Below are positions 18,610 to 28,911 of a stretch of 64,000 nucleotides of DNA, piece after piece. Within the stretch, counting starts at the first letter, position 1, and each line of letters opens with the position of its first letter. The notes beneath the pieces are model-generated. The model was given only the letters and a program-made list of their open reading frames with translations. It had not been told where the DNA came from and did no database searches. The position numbers were made by a program, and so were the translations under genes. The DNA is from Xenorhabdus griffiniae (GTDB lineage: Bacteria > Pseudomonadota > Gammaproteobacteria > Enterobacterales > Enterobacteriaceae), in contig NZ_LDNM01000082.1 in NCBI RefSeq assembly GCF_001028135.1, positions 1 through 64,000 on the forward strand, in the 5' to 3' direction.

Positions 18610-19050
18610 ATGTATCAGTCCAATGATTATTATCGTATTAATGGCTGGTTATTAGCACCTGCGGCATATCTAATCATGACATTAATTGCTGCCGGTCTGA
18701 TGTTACTGTTATATATAATGACGTTTATCCATAAAAATGAAGCTATTCATCAAATAGGGGGGAGTTTTACTGCATTGTGGTATGCCTCAGTATTAACCAC
18801 GACAATGATGTGGTGTTTTACTGTATGGGTATTGAAACTCCTTTTTATTCGTTCAAAACGATTCCCACGAATCTTTATTATGTGGCTGATGGTTTCCGTG
18901 CTGATAGCCATAAAAACTTTTGCCTTTTCTCCTATTTCTGATGAAATGGCAATACGTTCCCTATTATGGCCATTACTGGCTGCTGCCGTTTTCATTCCTT
19001 ATATTAAACGCTCCCACCGGGTGAAAATGACTTTCACACAAGATCGATAA
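18610..19050 (+). CDS. ydgK: DUF2569 membrane protein YdgK
   Basis: A 146-residue protein with four hydrophobic segments, similar to E. coli YdgK: RINGWLLAPAAYL near the start, FIMWLMVSVLIAIKTFAFSP in the third helix and VPYxKRS-x-RVK at the end. An inner-membrane location is expected; function is unknown. It precedes rsxA as in E. coli. The small regulator gene cnu (ydgT), which lies near here in E. coli, is absent. Confidence 0.9.
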   Translation: MYQSNDYYRINGWLLAPAAYLIMTLIAAGLMLLLYIMTFIHKNEAIHQIGGSFTALWYASVLTTTMMWCFTVWVLKLLFIRSKRFPRIFIMWLMVSVLIAIKTFAFSPISDEMAIRSLLWPLLAAAVFIPYIKRSHRVKMTFTQDR

Positions 19051-19084
19051 CATACCCCACAATTGATTGTTATCATTGCCCCAC

Positions 19085-19110
19085 TTCCCCACGTTCAGGT
19101 GGGGAATTTC
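19085..19110 (+). terminator. hairpin between ydgK and rsxA
   Basis: TTCCCCAC (19085-19092) and GTGGGGAA (19099-19106) form a perfect 8-bp stem with a 6-base loop, then TTTCT. Two more CCCCAC copies lie just upstream and could pair alternatively with the GTGGGG arm. Confidence 0.6.
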
Positions 19111-19167
19111 TACTCAAACTATGTAAGCCGTGTTCCATTTTCCAATATCTTATTTTCAGGTATAGCA

Positions 19168-19749
19168 ATGACTGAATACCTTTTGTTATTTATTGGCACA
19201 GTTTTGGTCAATAACTTTGTTTTAGTAAAATTTTTGGGTCTGTGCCCATTTATGGGTGTGTCCAAAAAACTCGAAACCGCCATCGGTATGGGGCTGGCCA
19301 CAACTTTTGTTCTTACCCTGGCCTCTATTTGTTCATGGCTGGTAAACACATTCATTCTTGTCCCGCTTGACTTGGCTTATTTGCGAACTCTGAGCTTTAT
19401 TCTCGTTATTGCGGTTGTCGTTCAGTTTACTGAACTGGTCGTCCGCAAAACCAGCCCGACGCTTTATCGCTTGTTAGGCATTTTCTTGCCACTGATTACA
19501 ACTAACTGTGCTGTCCTTGGTGTTGCATTACTGAATGTCAATCAATCCCACGATTTTTTACAATCTGCGGTCTATGGCTTCAGCGCTGCCGCAGGTTTTT
19601 CGCTCGTCATGGTGCTATTTGCCGGCATTCGGGAACGCCTGGCCGTTGCCAACATTCCTCTCCCATTTCGTGGTTCATCAATAGGGCTTATTACCGCAGG
19701 GTTAATGTCCCTCGCATTTATGGGATTTAGTGGTTTGGTGAAATTCTAA
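19168..19749 (+). CDS. rsxA: electron transport complex subunit RsxA
   Basis: A 193-residue, six-helix inner-membrane subunit of the Rsx (Rnf-type) complex, equal in length to E. coli Rsx[20 protein letters not shown] and [14 protein letters not shown] are the paired conserved segments that hold the intramembrane iron-sulfur site with RsxE (Cys25-like and Cys108-like positions). The complex keeps SoxR reduced at the expense of NAD(P)H or membrane energy. ATG 19168 with AGG; the longer frame from 19063 crosses the upstream hairpin. It is the first of six genes in an operon and overlaps rsxB by one base. Confidence 0.97.
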   Translation: MTEYLLLFIGTVLVNNFVLVKFLGLCPFMGVSKKLETAIGMGLATTFVLTLASICSWLVNTFILVPLDLAYLRTLSFILVIAVVVQFTELVVRKTSPTLYRLLGIFLPLITTNCAVLGVALLNVNQSHDFLQSAVYGFSAAAGFSLVMVLFAGIRERLAVANIPLPFRGSSIGLITAGLMSLAFMGFSGLVKF

Positions 19750-20372
19750 TGATGTCATTATGGGTTGCTATCGGCGTGTTAAGCATACTCGGATTAGCTT
19801 TTGGCCTAATCCTTGGTTTTGCTGCTCGTCGTTTTAAAGTAGAAGAAGATCCGATTGTTGAAAATATCGACAATCTATTACCCCAGAGTCAATGTGGACA
19901 GTGCGGTTACCCTGGTTGCCGCCCCTACGCTGAAGCGGTTGCCAACAATAGTGAGATGATCAATAAATGCGCCCCCGGTGGAGAGCAAGTTATGATCAAA
20001 ATCTCTGAATTGCTGGGTGTTGATCCACAACCGTTGGATGGCGATGATAACGTTCAAAATCCAGCCAGAAAAGTGGCTTTCATTGATGAAGAAAATTGCA
20101 TAGGCTGCACAAAATGCATTCAGGCTTGCCCTGTAGATGCCATTATTGGTGCAAACCGTGCCATGCACACGGTTGTTGGAGATCTCTGCACAGGTTGTGA
20201 CCTCTGTGTCGCACCTTGCCCGACAGATTGCATTACGATGATCCCCGTTGCTACTACTACCTCAAATTGGAAATGGGATTTAAACACCATCCCAGTAAAA
20301 AATATTCCCGTGACACCCGAATCTACTTTGTTCACTTCTGTTAAGCCTGTTGAGGTTAAAACCCATGTTTAA
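19749..20372 (+). CDS. rsxB: electron transport complex subunit RsxB (ferredoxin-like)
   Basis: A 207-residue iron-sulfur subunit. After an N-terminal membrane anchor (about 5-27) comes a 4Fe-4S domain with Cys49, Cys52, Cys57 and Cys74, and two ferredoxin clusters: Cys117/120/123/127 ([12 protein letters not shown]) and Cys147/150/153/157 ([12 protein letters not shown]). It passes electrons between RsxC and the membrane subunits. The ATG overlaps the rsxA stop; a second ATG follows at 19752. The C-terminal 15 residues extend beyond the E. coli protein and overlap the start of rsxC. Confidence 0.96.
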   Translation: MMSLWVAIGVLSILGLAFGLILGFAARRFKVEEDPIVENIDNLLPQSQCGQCGYPGCRPYAEAVANNSEMINKCAPGGEQVMIKISELLGVDPQPLDGDDNVQNPARKVAFIDEENCIGCTKCIQACPVDAIIGANRAMHTVVGDLCTGCDLCVAPCPTDCITMIPVATTTSNWKWDLNTIPVKNIPVTPESTLFTSVKPVEVKTHV

Positions 20373-22386
20373 TCTGCTCAACTTGCTTAACAAAAATAAA
20401 ATATGGGATTTTGCTGGTGGTATCCATCCACCAGAAATGAAGCTGCAATCCAGCCGTACCCCATTACGCCATGCACCATTGCCGGATGAATTAATCATCC
20501 CTTTACAGCAACATTTGGGACCAGAAGGCGAACTGCTGGTTAAAACGGGTGATAATGTGCTGAAAGGTCAGGCTTTAACGTTTGGAATGGGCAGAACAGT
20601 ACCTGTTCATGCTTCCACATCCGGGACAATTATTGCAATTGAGCCTTACGTTACGGCTCACCCTTCCGGGCTAAAAGAATTGTGTGTCCGGTTGCGTCCT
20701 GATGGTAAAGACCAGTGGGGAGAACGTAACCCAGTCGCTGATTACACCACGCTGGATGTCGATGAAATATTGCGACGCATTCAACAAGCCGGTATTGCTG
20801 GCTTAGGTGGTGCTGGTTTTCCTACCGAAACAAAACTTAAAGGCGGACGACACAATCTCAAGACGGTGATCATCAATGCGGCTGAGTGTGAACCCTATAT
20901 CACCGCTGATGACCGTTTAATGCAGGAACATGCGCAAGAGGTTATTTCGGGTATCCGTATTCTGATGCATTTGCTTAATCCAAAGCAGGTGTTGATCGGT
21001 ATTGAAGATAACAAACCCGAAGCAATCAATGCCTTAAACGCAGCACTTAATGGTGATAAGTCCATTATTGTGCGCGTCATTCCAACAAAATATCCTTCTG
21101 GTGGTGCCAAACAACTGACCAAGATCCTGACCGGAAAAGAAGTACCTTCTGGCGGTCGTTCTTCTGACATCGGCGTTCTTATGCAAAACGTGGGAACAGT
21201 CGTGGCGATAAAGCGGGCTATTATTGATGGCGAGCCGTTAATCGAACGTGTAGTTACGCTAACAGGCGAAGCTGTCACTTCTCCCGGTAATTTCTGGACT
21301 CGCCTCGGCACCCCCGTTCACTTCCTGTTACAACAAGCCGGATTTAACCCAGGATCAGAACAAATGGTCATTATGGGTGGGCCATTAATGGGATTCACTT
21401 TGCCTGATTTGAATGTCCCCATCGTCAAAATCAGTAACTGTATTCTTGCACCTTCGGTACAAGAGATGGAACCCAAAGTCATTGAAGAAGCATGCATCCG
21501 CTGCGGCTTATGCGTTGAAGCATGTCCTGCTGGATTGTTGCCACAACAACTGTTTTGGTTCAGCCGTGGGCAAGAACATGAAAAGGCCAAAAATCACCAT
21601 TTATTCGACTGTATTGAATGTGGCGCCTGTGCTTATGTGTGCCCAAGTAATATTTCCCTGGTTCAATACTACCGACAGGAAAAAGCTGAAATATGGGCGA
21701 TAGAAGCAGAAGCACGCCGTTCTACTGAAGCTAAAATGCGTTTTGAAGCCAAACAGGCACGTATGGAACGGGAAAAATTGGCGCGTGAAGAACGTCATAA
21801 GAAAGCGGCGGTTCAAGTAAATAGCAGTGATAAAAGTGCTGTACAAGCCGCTCTTGCCCGTGCGAAGGAAAAACAGGGAAATACAGGCGAATCTGTCATT
21901 GTGCAGGCAGGCCAATTACCTGACAATACGGCAGCAATTGCAGCACGTAAGGCCAGAAAAGACCAGTTGCGTACTCGTCAGGCAGAAAAACAAATTACTA
22001 CAAGATTAAATATAGAAGAAGATACATCAATATCGGTTGAAGGTAATGATCCGCGAAAAGCTGCCCTCGCGGCTGCAATAGCCAGGGCAAAAGCGAAAAA
22101 GGCAGCACAAAGAGCACAAAGTGGAGAGGTGGCAACGTCACCAGAGGAACCGCAAAAAAATAGCGCGGATGATAAGCAAGATCCACGTAAGGCAGCTGTT
22201 GCTGCGGCTATTGCGCGTGCTAAAGCCAAAAAAGCCGCTCAAAGCCAACCTGAATCGACTCTCCCCCAGACGGGTTCCGAAAAACCGGAAGAAACCGATC
22301 CCCGTAAAGCGGCTGTCGCGGCAGCTATTGCTCGGGCCAAAGCCAAAAAAGCCGCTCAAGCTCAAGAAAAAGTTACAACAGAATAG
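20365..22386 (+). CDS. rsxC: electron transport complex subunit RsxC
   Basis: A 673-residue NADH/FMN/iron-sulfur subunit on the cytoplasmic side. A glycine-rich nucleotide region GLGGAGFPT is followed by a second set of motifs ([28 protein letters not shown]). Two 4Fe-4S motifs start at Cys377 ([12 protein letters not shown]) and Cys416 ([12 protein letters not shown]). The C-terminus is a charged coil with three near-identical [20 protein letters not shown] units, fewer than in E. coli RsxC. ATG 20365 overlaps rsxB by eight bases, with GAGG upstream. Confidence 0.96.
   Translation: MFNLLNLLNKNKIWDFAGGIHPPEMKLQSSRTPLRHAPLPDELIIPLQQHLGPEGELLVKTGDNVLKGQALTFGMGRTVPVHASTSGTIIAIEPYVTAHPSGLKELCVRLRPDGKDQWGERNPVADYTTLDVDEILRRIQQAGIAGLGGAGFPTETKLKGGRHNLKTVIINAAECEPYITADDRLMQEHAQEVISGIRILMHLLNPKQVLIGIEDNKPEAINALNAALNGDKSIIVRVIPTKYPSGGAKQLTKILTGKEVPSGGRSSDIGVLMQNVGTVVAIKRAIIDGEPLIERVVTLTGEAVTSPGNFWTRLGTPVHFLLQQAGFNPGSEQMVIMGGPLMGFTLPDLNVPIVKISNCILAPSVQEMEPKVIEEACIRCGLCVEACPAGLLPQQLFWFSRGQEHEKAKNHHLFDCIECGACAYVCPSNISLVQYYRQEKAEIWAIEAEARRSTEAKMRFEAKQARMEREKLAREERHKKAAVQVNSSDKSAVQAALARAKEKQGNTGESVIVQAGQLPDNTAAIAARKARKDQLRTRQAEKQITTRLNIEEDTSISVEGNDPRKAALAAAIARAKAKKAAQRAQSGEVATSPEEPQKNSADDKQDPRKAAVAAAIARAKAKKAAQSQPESTLPQTGSEKPEETDPRKAAVAAAIARAKAKKAAQAQEKVTTE
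22048..22359 (+). repeat. three 63-base coding repeats in the 3' end of rsxC
   Basis: Units at 22048-22110, 22180-22242 and 22297-22359 each encode DPRKAA(L/V)[14 protein letters not shown], separated by variable acidic linkers of 23 and 18 codons. The protein is kept almost unchanged while codons differ, which points to selection on the protein rather than very recent duplication. Confidence 0.9.
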
Positions 22387-22398
22387 TGAAATTTATCG

Positions 22399-23478
22399 AT
22401 GAAATTTAGGCCAGTAAAAACTGACAACAACCAACTAAAAGTCGCTAGTTCGCCTTTTACACATAATCAAAAAAGCACCAGCCAGATCATGCTTTGGGTG
22501 GTTTTAGCTGCCATACCCGGTATTGCTGTCCAGACCTGTTTCTTTGGCTCTGGAACCTTATTCCAGATCTTATTGGCTATCATTACCGCATTATTAGCTG
22601 AATCTGCTGCTATCGCATTAAAAAAACAACTAATACTGCCCTATCTCAAAGATAACTCTGCTTTAGTCACAGGATTGCTTTTAGGTATTAGCTTGCCACC
22701 ATTAGCACCATGGTGGCTAATCGTGCTAGGCACCTTTTTTGCTATCATTATTGCTAAACATCTGTATGGCGGACTTGGGCAAAACCCGTTTAACCCTGCC
22801 ATGATTGGCTATGTCGTTCTGTTGATCTCATTCCCTGTCCAAATGACCCGTTGGTTGCCCCCAGAATCTTTGCAGACATTCACTTTAACGCCATGGGATA
22901 GCTTGGTGGTCATTTTCACAGGACATACGCCAGATAGCTCTACTTTGTTACAACTGCAACAAGGTATTGATGGATTAAGTCAGGCAACACCGTTGGACAG
23001 TTTCAAAACTGGCAGGTTGACTCACAATATTGATGAAGTATTGCAACAACCTATATTACAAGGTGTTTTAGCCGGCATTGGCTGGCAATGGATTAACGTG
23101 GCTTATTTGGTTGGCGGCCTGATTATGCTCAACCGAAAAATCATTAACTGGCAAATCCCAACGGCATTTATTTTGTCACTGGGTATTTGTGCATTGATGA
23201 GTTGGTTTTTTGATCCTACTCGTTATTCACCGCCTTTATTGCAACTCTTTTCCGGTGCAACCATGTTAGGCGCATTTTTTATTGCAACTGATCCCGTTAG
23301 CGCATCAACAACACCAAAAGGCCGTTTGATTTACGGAGCCATTATTGGTGTGCTTATTTGGATAATTCGAGTTTATGGTGGTTATCCTGATGCGGTTGCA
23401 TTTGCGGTATTACTGGCAAACATATGTGTACCACTTATTGACCATTACACCCAGCCTCGTGCTTACGGCCATAAATAG
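22399..23478 (+). CDS. rsxD: electron transport complex subunit RsxD
   Basis: A 359-residue, multi-helix inner-membrane subunit related to Nqr[17 protein letters not shown] is the conserved core segment. SQATPL (194-199) contains Thr197, the expected site of covalent FMN attachment. [19 protein letters not shown] and [15 protein letters not shown] complete the family pattern. The ATG at 22399 follows rsxC by 12 bases and has a weak ribosome-binding sequence, suggesting coupling to rsxC translation. Confidence 0.96.
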   Translation: MKFRPVKTDNNQLKVASSPFTHNQKSTSQIMLWVVLAAIPGIAVQTCFFGSGTLFQILLAIITALLAESAAIALKKQLILPYLKDNSALVTGLLLGISLPPLAPWWLIVLGTFFAIIIAKHLYGGLGQNPFNPAMIGYVVLLISFPVQMTRWLPPESLQTFTLTPWDSLVVIFTGHTPDSSTLLQLQQGIDGLSQATPLDSFKTGRLTHNIDEVLQQPILQGVLAGIGWQWINVAYLVGGLIMLNRKIINWQIPTAFILSLGICALMSWFFDPTRYSPPLLQLFSGATMLGAFFIATDPVSASTTPKGRLIYGAIIGVLIWIIRVYGGYPDAVAFAVLLANICVPLIDHYTQPRAYGHK

Positions 23479-23494
23479 GAAAAGAGAGTGTACT

Positions 23495-24121
23495 ATGTTA
23501 GAAACTATGCGTCGTCACGGGATTACCCTTGCAATTTTCGCGGCTTGTACGACAGGGTTAACCGCCATTGTTTATTCATTAACAAAGGATCGGATCGCCG
23601 AACAGGCAGCTTTGCAGCATAAGGTATTGTTGGATCAAGTTGTTCCTCCTGCTTTATACGACAATGATCTGCAAAATGAATGCTATCTAGTGACAAACAA
23701 TGCATTAGGCAATGAACTACCTCACCGTCTTTACCTCGCCCGTAAAAAAGACGTTCCGGTCGCCGCTGCGTTAGAAAGTACGGCGCCTGATGGCTATTCA
23801 GGGGCGATTCAATTACTGGTTGGTGCCGATTTTTCCGGTAGCATACTGGGTGTTCGTGTCACTGAACACCATGAAACACCGGGTTTGGGCGACAAAATTG
23901 AAACCAGAATTTCCCATTGGATCTATGCTTTCTCCGGCAAAAAAATCATGTCAAAGGATGATCACAATTGGGCAGTCAAAAAAGATGGCGGAGAGTTTGA
24001 CCAATTTACCGGTGCAACCATTACACCACGTGCTGTTGTCAGTGCCGTTAAACGAACTGCGCTTTATCTGGAAACAGTACCAACGCAACTTTCTTCCCTG
24101 CCAACTTGTGAAGAGAAATAA
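23495..24121 (+). CDS. rsxG: electron transport complex subunit RsxG (FMN-binding)
   Basis: A 208-residue subunit with one N-terminal membrane anchor (about 8-28) and a periplasmic FMN-binding domain related to Nqr[10 protein letters not shown] (128-136) and [13 protein letters not shown] (169-181) are conserved; Thr175 in TGAT is the expected covalent FMN site. ATG 23495 with a purine-rich upstream sequence gives the family's length (E. coli 206); the longer frame from 23375 lies inside rsxD. It follows rsxD by 16 bases and precedes rsxE by 2. Confidence 0.96.
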   Translation: MLETMRRHGITLAIFAACTTGLTAIVYSLTKDRIAEQAALQHKVLLDQVVPPALYDNDLQNECYLVTNNALGNELPHRLYLARKKDVPVAAALESTAPDGYSGAIQLLVGADFSGSILGVRVTEHHETPGLGDKIETRISHWIYAFSGKKIMSKDDHNWAVKKDGGEFDQFTGATITPRAVVSAVKRTALYLETVPTQLSSLPTCEEK

Positions 24122-24123
24122 TC

Positions 24124-24825
24124 ATGAATGAAGCTAAGAATCTATTTATTCAGGGACTCTGGAAAAATAACTCCGCATTGGTGCAGCTTTTAGGGCTTTG
24201 CCCTTTATTGGCCGTTTCCTCCACAGCAACCAATGCTCTGGGATTAGGATTAGCGACAACACTGGTTTTAGTGAGTACCAATATGGCAGTGTCAGCCTTA
24301 CGTCGCTGGGTTCCTCATGAAATCCGTATCCCAATTTATGTGATGATAATCGCGTCTGTCGTCAGCGCTGTCCAGATGTTAATCAATGCCTTTGCTTTCG
24401 GACTCTACGGATCATTAGGTATTTTTATTCCCCTGATTGTGACTAACTGTATCGTGATTGGTCGTGCTGAAGCCTACGCATCAAAGAATTCAATCTACCA
24501 TTCGACGATTGATGGCCTTTCAATGGGGCTGGGAGCAACTTTCGCCTTATTCGTATTGGGTTCCATGCGAGAAATTTTGGGGAACGGGACGATTTTTGAT
24601 GGTGCGGATTTATTGCTGGGTAGTTGGGCCAAATCACTGCGTATTGAAATAATTCATCTGGACTCCCCTTTCCTACTTGCCATCTTGCCACCGGGTGCTT
24701 TCATTGGGTTAGGTTTGATGCTGGCAGGAAAATATATCATCGATGAACGCATCAAAAATCGGACAGAAAATAAAGAACGCCGGTACCTGGAAAAAGGCTG
24801 TGGAAGCCATATCACAAGAGGCTGA
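24124..24825 (+). CDS. rsxE: electron transport complex subunit RsxE
   Basis: A 233-residue six-helix inner-membrane subunit, a paralog of RsxA with opposite topology. [15 protein letters not shown] and [18 protein letters not shown] carry the paired cysteines of the shared iron-sulfur site; [20 protein letters not shown] is typical of RsxE. It closes the rsx operon and is followed by nth after 11 bases, so nth is probably expressed with it, as in E. coli. Confidence 0.96.
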   Translation: MNEAKNLFIQGLWKNNSALVQLLGLCPLLAVSSTATNALGLGLATTLVLVSTNMAVSALRRWVPHEIRIPIYVMIIASVVSAVQMLINAFAFGLYGSLGIFIPLIVTNCIVIGRAEAYASKNSIYHSTIDGLSMGLGATFALFVLGSMREILGNGTIFDGADLLLGSWAKSLRIEIIHLDSPFLLAILPPGAFIGLGLMLAGKYIIDERIKNRTENKERRYLEKGCGSHITRG

Positions 24826-24836
24826 AGTAACCAGAT

Positions 24837-25469
24837 ATGAATCAACAAAAACGGATTGAGATACTCACCCGTTTACGGGATAACAATCCACATCCAACTA
24901 CTGAGCTGGTGTTTAATTCTCCATTTGAGTTGCTGATTTCTGTATTACTATCTGCGCAGGCTACAGATGTCAGCGTAAATAAAGCAACGGCAAAACTATA
25001 CCCCGTAGCTAATACTCCGCAGGCGATCCTTGATTTGGGTGTTGATGGTTTAAAGGAGTATATAAAAACCATTGGGTTATATAACACTAAAGCTGAAAAC
25101 GTGATCAAAACCTGCCGGATATTGCTGGAAAAACACCAAGGAGAAGTACCGGAAGATCGCATAGCGCTGGAAGCGTTGCCAGGTGTCGGTCGAAAAACGG
25201 CTAACGTTGTTTTAAATACCGCTTTTGGCTGGCCAACCATTGCCGTTGATACACATATTTTTCGTGTCAGCAATCGAACCCATTTTGCCCCAGGAAAGAA
25301 TGTTGATGAAGTTGAGAAGAACTTATTGAAAGTTGTGCCAGCCGAATTCAAGGTTGATTGTCACCATTGGTTGATTCTGCATGGTCGCTATACTTGCATT
25401 GCTCGTAAACCGCGCTGTGGATCTTGTATTATTGAGGATCTTTGTGAATATGCGGATAAAACCGAATAG
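24837..25469 (+). CDS. nth: endonuclease III Nth (DNA glycosylase/AP lyase)
   Basis: A 210-residue bifunctional base-excision-repair enzyme that removes oxidised pyrimidines and cuts the abasic site. The helix-hairpin-helix LPGVGRKTANVV holds catalytic Lys120; Asp138 (IAVDTH) is the second catalytic residue. The 4Fe-4S cluster ligands are Cys187, Cys194, Cys197 and Cys203. All positions equal those of E. coli Nth. It is the last gene of the rsx-nth run. Confidence 0.98.
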   Translation: MNQQKRIEILTRLRDNNPHPTTELVFNSPFELLISVLLSAQATDVSVNKATAKLYPVANTPQAILDLGVDGLKEYIKTIGLYNTKAENVIKTCRILLEKHQGEVPEDRIALEALPGVGRKTANVVLNTAFGWPTIAVDTHIFRVSNRTHFAPGKNVDEVEKNLLKVVPAEFKVDCHHWLILHGRYTCIARKPRCGSCIIEDLCEYADKTE

Positions 25470-25489
25470 TAAAAAATCTTAAATTTCCA

Positions 25490-25530
25490 TTAGTCTGTCT
25501 TCTATTTGATCATTACAGGAGGCAGACTGA
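25490..25530 (+). terminator. long hairpin after nth
   Basis: TTAGTCTGTCTTC (25490-25502) pairs with GGAGGCAGACTGA (25518-25530) over 13 positions, three of them G-U. The loop is 15 bases. No T tract follows, so it may protect the transcript end or be a Rho-related end rather than an intrinsic terminator. Confidence 0.5.
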
Positions 25531-25866
25531 AAAACCATATTATTATTGTTTCTTCTCTGTTGAAATTTATAGACACGTTAAGATGGATTCGGTTTTTTGG
25601 ATAACTCAATAAGTATGTTGTAACTAAATATTGCTTATTGCTTTTTCAAACGTTACCTAATACGGATTAGACTGTAATATCACTAACAACACTGTCGTAT
25701 CAGTGGATGAGCAGAAATAGCTTTCCGCGTTTCAAAAAACGGCTAATTTTTGACCTTATACCGCAGTTTTTCCTGTTTTGATAAGATGTTACTTGCTCCA
25801 CACTCTCGATTCGCGTAAAACTGTTGTCCAAAATTATCAATAATAACTCCATATTCTCTTGATATT
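25531..25866. other. nth-rnb intergenic region holding a Ter site
   Basis: No gene is visible in this gap. It contains the Ter sequence at 25608-25630 and must contain the rnb promoter. It is also the point where gene order switches from one E. coli-like segment to another. No insertion sequence remnants were seen. Confidence 0.6.
25608..25630 (+). other. second replication terminus site (Ter)
   Basis: AATAAG followed by TATGTTGTAACTAAA matches E. coli TerB over its first 21 positions; only the last two bases differ. Orientation is the same as the site at 9728-9750, so the blocking face again meets forks coming from lower coordinates. The G of the critical G6-C6 pair is at 25613. Confidence 0.92.
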
Positions 25867-27804
25867 ATGTTTCAAAATAATCCGCTGCTTGCACAGCTAA
25901 AACAGCAACTTCACGCCCAGACCCTGCGTGTAGAAGGTTTAGTCAAAGGAACTGAGAAAGGTTTTGGATTTTTAGAAGTCGACGGCCAAAAAAGTTATTT
26001 CATTCCGCCCCCTTACATGAAAAAAGTCATGCACGGTGATCGGATTTCTGCGGCTATCCACACAGACAAAGAGAAAGAAATTGCCGAACCTGAGTCTCTG
26101 ATTGAACCCTTCCTGACCCGTTTTGTAGGAAAGGTCCAGAAGAAAGAAAATGATAACCGACTATGGATTATTCCTGATCACCCATTATTAAAAGACACTA
26201 TCCCTTGCCGCCCAGCAAACCACGTTGACCATACCTTTGAAAATGGCGATTGGGCCGTAGCTGAAATGCGCCGACATCCCCTGAAAGGCGATCGTGGTTT
26301 CCATGCCGAAATAACGGGTTATATTACGCAAGGTGATGACCATTACGCACCGTGGTGGGTAACATTAACTCGCCACGAACTGGAACGCGAAGCGCCAGCG
26401 ATGCTGGATTGCCAGTTGGATGATAGTTCTATCGAACGCATCGATCTGACCGCTCTTGATTTTGTCACTATTGACAGTGCAACAACCGAAGATATGGATG
26501 ATGCCCTGCACATCACCAAAAATGATGATGGCAGCCTGAAACTTTCTATTGCAATTGCTGATCCCACTGCTTATATCAAAGCGGGTAGCGAACTGGACAA
26601 AATTGCCTATCAGCGTAGTTTCACCAATTACCTGCCAGGCTTCAATATTCCAATGCTCCCTCGTGAGCTATCTGATGACTTATGTTCCCTGCGCCCTAAC
26701 GTGCGCCGCCCTGCCCTGGTTTGTCAGGTTTCAATTTTCGAAGATGGTCAACTGGGCGATGATATTCAATTCTTCTCTGCTTGGGTTGAATCTAAATTTA
26801 AACTGGTTTATGACGAAGTTTCAGACTGGTTAGAAGACCGGGAAGGTTGGAAACCAGGATCAAACGCCGTAATTAGCCAAATCACCCTTCTGAAAGAGAT
26901 GTTCGAACGTCGAAACAACTGGCGTCTGCAAAATGCCTTGGTTTTCAAGGAACGCCCGGATTATCGATTTATCCTTGATGAAAATGGCCATGTTGTTGAT
27001 ATCGTTATTGAACAGCGCCGTACAGCTAACCGTATTGTCGAAGAAGCCATGATTGCAGCAAACTTATGTGCAGCTAAAATTCTGCGTGATAAGTTAGGCT
27101 TTGGTTTTTATAACGTCCACACTGGCTTTGAACCTACCCAGATTGAGCAGGTCGTTGAAGTTCTCAAGGAAAACGGCATTGAAGCTAATGCCGAAGCATT
27201 ACTGAATCTGAACGGGTTTTGTGAATTGCGCCGTGAACTGGATAAACAACCGACCCAATTCCTGGACAGTCGTATCCGCCGTTTCCAAACATTTGCTGAA
27301 ATCAAAACAGAACCAGGCCCACACTTTGGTTTAGGATTTGATGCTTACGCGACCTGGACATCCCCTATCCGTAAATACAGCGATATTATCAACCACCGTC
27401 TGTTGAAAGCAATTATCCAGCAAGTGGAAATAGAAAAACCCACTGAAGATTTTTGCCTGCGATTAACAGAGCGGCGCCGAGCTAACCGCATGGCAGAGCG
27501 TGATGTTGGTGATTGGCTCTATGCCCGTTTCTTGCAGCCTCATGCTGGCACAGATAAAACATTCCCGGCAGAAATTATCGATATCGCCCGTGGTGGTCTA
27601 CGAGTTCGACTGGTAGATAACGGAGCTATCGCTTTCGTCCCCGGACCATTTTTGCATGCTGTTCGTGATGAACTTCAATGCAGTCAAGAAACAGGTTCCG
27701 TATTGATTAAGGGTGAAACGGTTCATCGCCTGAATGACATCATCGATGTTCGTATTGAAGAGGTCAGAATGGAAACCCGCAATATTGTGGCACGTCCTGT
27801 ATAG
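25867..27804 (+). CDS. rnb: exoribonuclease II Rnb
   Basis: A 645-residue processive 3'-5' exoribonuclease for single-stranded RNA, nearly equal in length to E. coli RNase II (644). Two N-terminal cold-shock domains are followed by the RNB catalytic domain: Asp203, Asp209, Asp211 and Asp212 ([14 protein letters not shown]) bind the metals, and SRIRRF and TSPIRKYSD follow. A C-terminal S1 domain starts near residue 560. The ATG has no clear Shine-Dalgarno sequence, but the N-terminus ([14 protein letters not shown]) is that of the family. It begins the second syntenic segment. Confidence 0.97.
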   Translation: MFQNNPLLAQLKQQLHAQTLRVEGLVKGTEKGFGFLEVDGQKSYFIPPPYMKKVMHGDRISAAIHTDKEKEIAEPESLIEPFLTRFVGKVQKKENDNRLWIIPDHPLLKDTIPCRPANHVDHTFENGDWAVAEMRRHPLKGDRGFHAEITGYITQGDDHYAPWWVTLTRHELEREAPAMLDCQLDDSSIERIDLTALDFVTIDSATTEDMDDALHITKNDDGSLKLSIAIADPTAYIKAGSELDKIAYQRSFTNYLPGFNIPMLPRELSDDLCSLRPNVRRPALVCQVSIFEDGQLGDDIQFFSAWVESKFKLVYDEVSDWLEDREGWKPGSNAVISQITLLKEMFERRNNWRLQNALVFKERPDYRFILDENGHVVDIVIEQRRTANRIVEEAMIAANLCAAKILRDKLGFGFYNVHTGFEPTQIEQVVEVLKENGIEANAEALLNLNGFCELRRELDKQPTQFLDSRIRRFQTFAEIKTEPGPHFGLGFDAYATWTSPIRKYSDIINHRLLKAIIQQVEIEKPTEDFCLRLTERRRANRMAERDVGDWLYARFLQPHAGTDKTFPAEIIDIARGGLRVRLVDNGAIAFVPGPFLHAVRDELQCSQETGSVLIKGETVHRLNDIIDVRIEEVRMETRNIVARPV

Positions 27805-27836
27805 GACTGTCTTATAAATAATTTCTGTAAACATCT

Positions 27837-27862
27837 CTGCCGCCATAAATGGCGGCAGTTTT
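27837..27862 (+). terminator. terminator after rnb
   Basis: CTGCCGCCAT (27837-27846)/ATGGCGGCAG (27849-27858) is a perfect 10-bp stem followed by TTTT. The tight two-base apex implies the closing A-T pairs open to form the loop. Confidence 0.85.
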
Positions 27863-27899
27863 GCAATAACAATAAGATAATCCCTATGAGGACTTCCAC

Positions 27900-28853
27900 A
27901 TGCTATTTTCCTCAGTGCGTCGGATAGGTTTCACTACCGCCCTCGCTTCCTTACTTGGTGTACTATTCACTTTTCCAACCAGTGCAACCGCTTATAACAC
28001 TCGAATTTCTTACCCAAATAAAACATCATCTGCAATAAACCCACACAAGATAAATGAAATCATCCACCAACTTTCCATATTGGAGAAAAATGCCAATGGC
28101 CGACTTGGTGTAGTATTGCTAGATACATCTGATCATTCCATCATCTCTTACCGTGAAAACGAGCGTTTTCCTCTATGCAGCACCAGTAAGTTGATGACGG
28201 TATCCGCTATTTTGCAAAAAAACGAAACAAATGCTCACCTGTTAAATCAACGCGTTCACTATCAACAATCAGATCTTGTCGAATATAGCCCAATGACGGA
28301 AAAACATCTCAAAGAGGGGATGACCTTAGGAGAGTTGAGCGCAGCAACACTACAATATAGCGATAATACGGCTATGAATTTACTTCTTAACCAACTGAAT
28401 GGCTCACATGAAGTGACACGGTTTGCCCGCACTATCGGTGATCATTATTTTCGCCTCGATCGCCGTGAACCCGAATTAAATACTGCTATTCCAGGTGATG
28501 ATCGTGACACTTCTACACCACAAGCTATGGCAAAAAGTTTATATAATTTGGTGTTGGGCACTGCCTTAGCGACAACTCAACGTGAACAATTAACGGAGTG
28601 GATAAAAGGCAATACAACTGGCGGCACCAGCATTCGTGCAGGATTACCCAAAAATTGGATTGTAGGAGATAAAACCGGTCGTTGCGATTATGGTACAACA
28701 AATGATATCGCGGTAATTTGGCCAGTACCTGACCGCGCACCATTGGTTTTGGTTACTTATTTTACTCAGCCAAATAACAAAGAAGCCAGTGCCCGTCCTG
28801 ACGTATTGGCAGCGGCTACACGTATTGTGACACGGGTTAATTCGATTAATTAG
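27900..28853 (+). CDS. class A beta-lactamase with Cys69/Cys238 pair
   Basis: A 317-residue serine beta-lactamase with a signal peptide of about 31 residues (cleavage near TSATA-Y) for export to the periplasm. All class A motifs are present: Ser94-Thr-Ser-Lys97 (S70xxK), Ser154-Asp-Asn156 (SDN loop), Glu190-Pro-Glu-Leu-Asn194 (omega loop with Glu166/Asn170 equivalents) and Lys258-Thr-Gly260. The KTG is followed by Arg261-Cys262. Cys93 and Cys262 fall at standard positions 69 and 238, which form a disulfide in class A carbapenemases (KPC, SME, NMC-A, GES). Otherwise it resembles the CTX-M/Kluyvera type ([21 protein letters not shown]). No adjacent LysR-type regulator is present. The substrate range cannot be read from sequence. 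Confidence 0.93.
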   Translation: MLFSSVRRIGFTTALASLLGVLFTFPTSATAYNTRISYPNKTSSAINPHKINEIIHQLSILEKNANGRLGVVLLDTSDHSIISYRENERFPLCSTSKLMTVSAILQKNETNAHLLNQRVHYQQSDLVEYSPMTEKHLKEGMTLGELSAATLQYSDNTAMNLLLNQLNGSHEVTRFARTIGDHYFRLDRREPELNTAIPGDDRDTSTPQAMAKSLYNLVLGTALATTQREQLTEWIKGNTTGGTSIRAGLPKNWIVGDKTGRCDYGTTNDIAVIWPVPDRAPLVLVTYFTQPNNKEASARPDVLAAATRIVTRVNSIN

Positions 28854-28858
28854 TTCAA

Positions 28859-28898
28859 TTAACCAGCTATGCTGTTTATTGGTTACATAGCTGGTTAA
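28859..28898. terminator. hairpin between the beta-lactamase gene and yciH
   Basis: TTAACCAGCTATG (28859-28871) pairs perfectly with CATAGCTGGTTAA (28886-28898), 13 bp with a 14-base loop, between two converging genes. T tracts are weak on both sides. Confidence 0.65.
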
Positions 28899-28911
28899 TA
28901 ACAAACTGGGT

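Noticed and set aside
22121-22402. Long alternative frames through the rsxC repeats on both strands
   Set aside because: They arise from the biased codons of the Ala/Lys repeats and have no starts with ribosome-binding sequences or family likeness.
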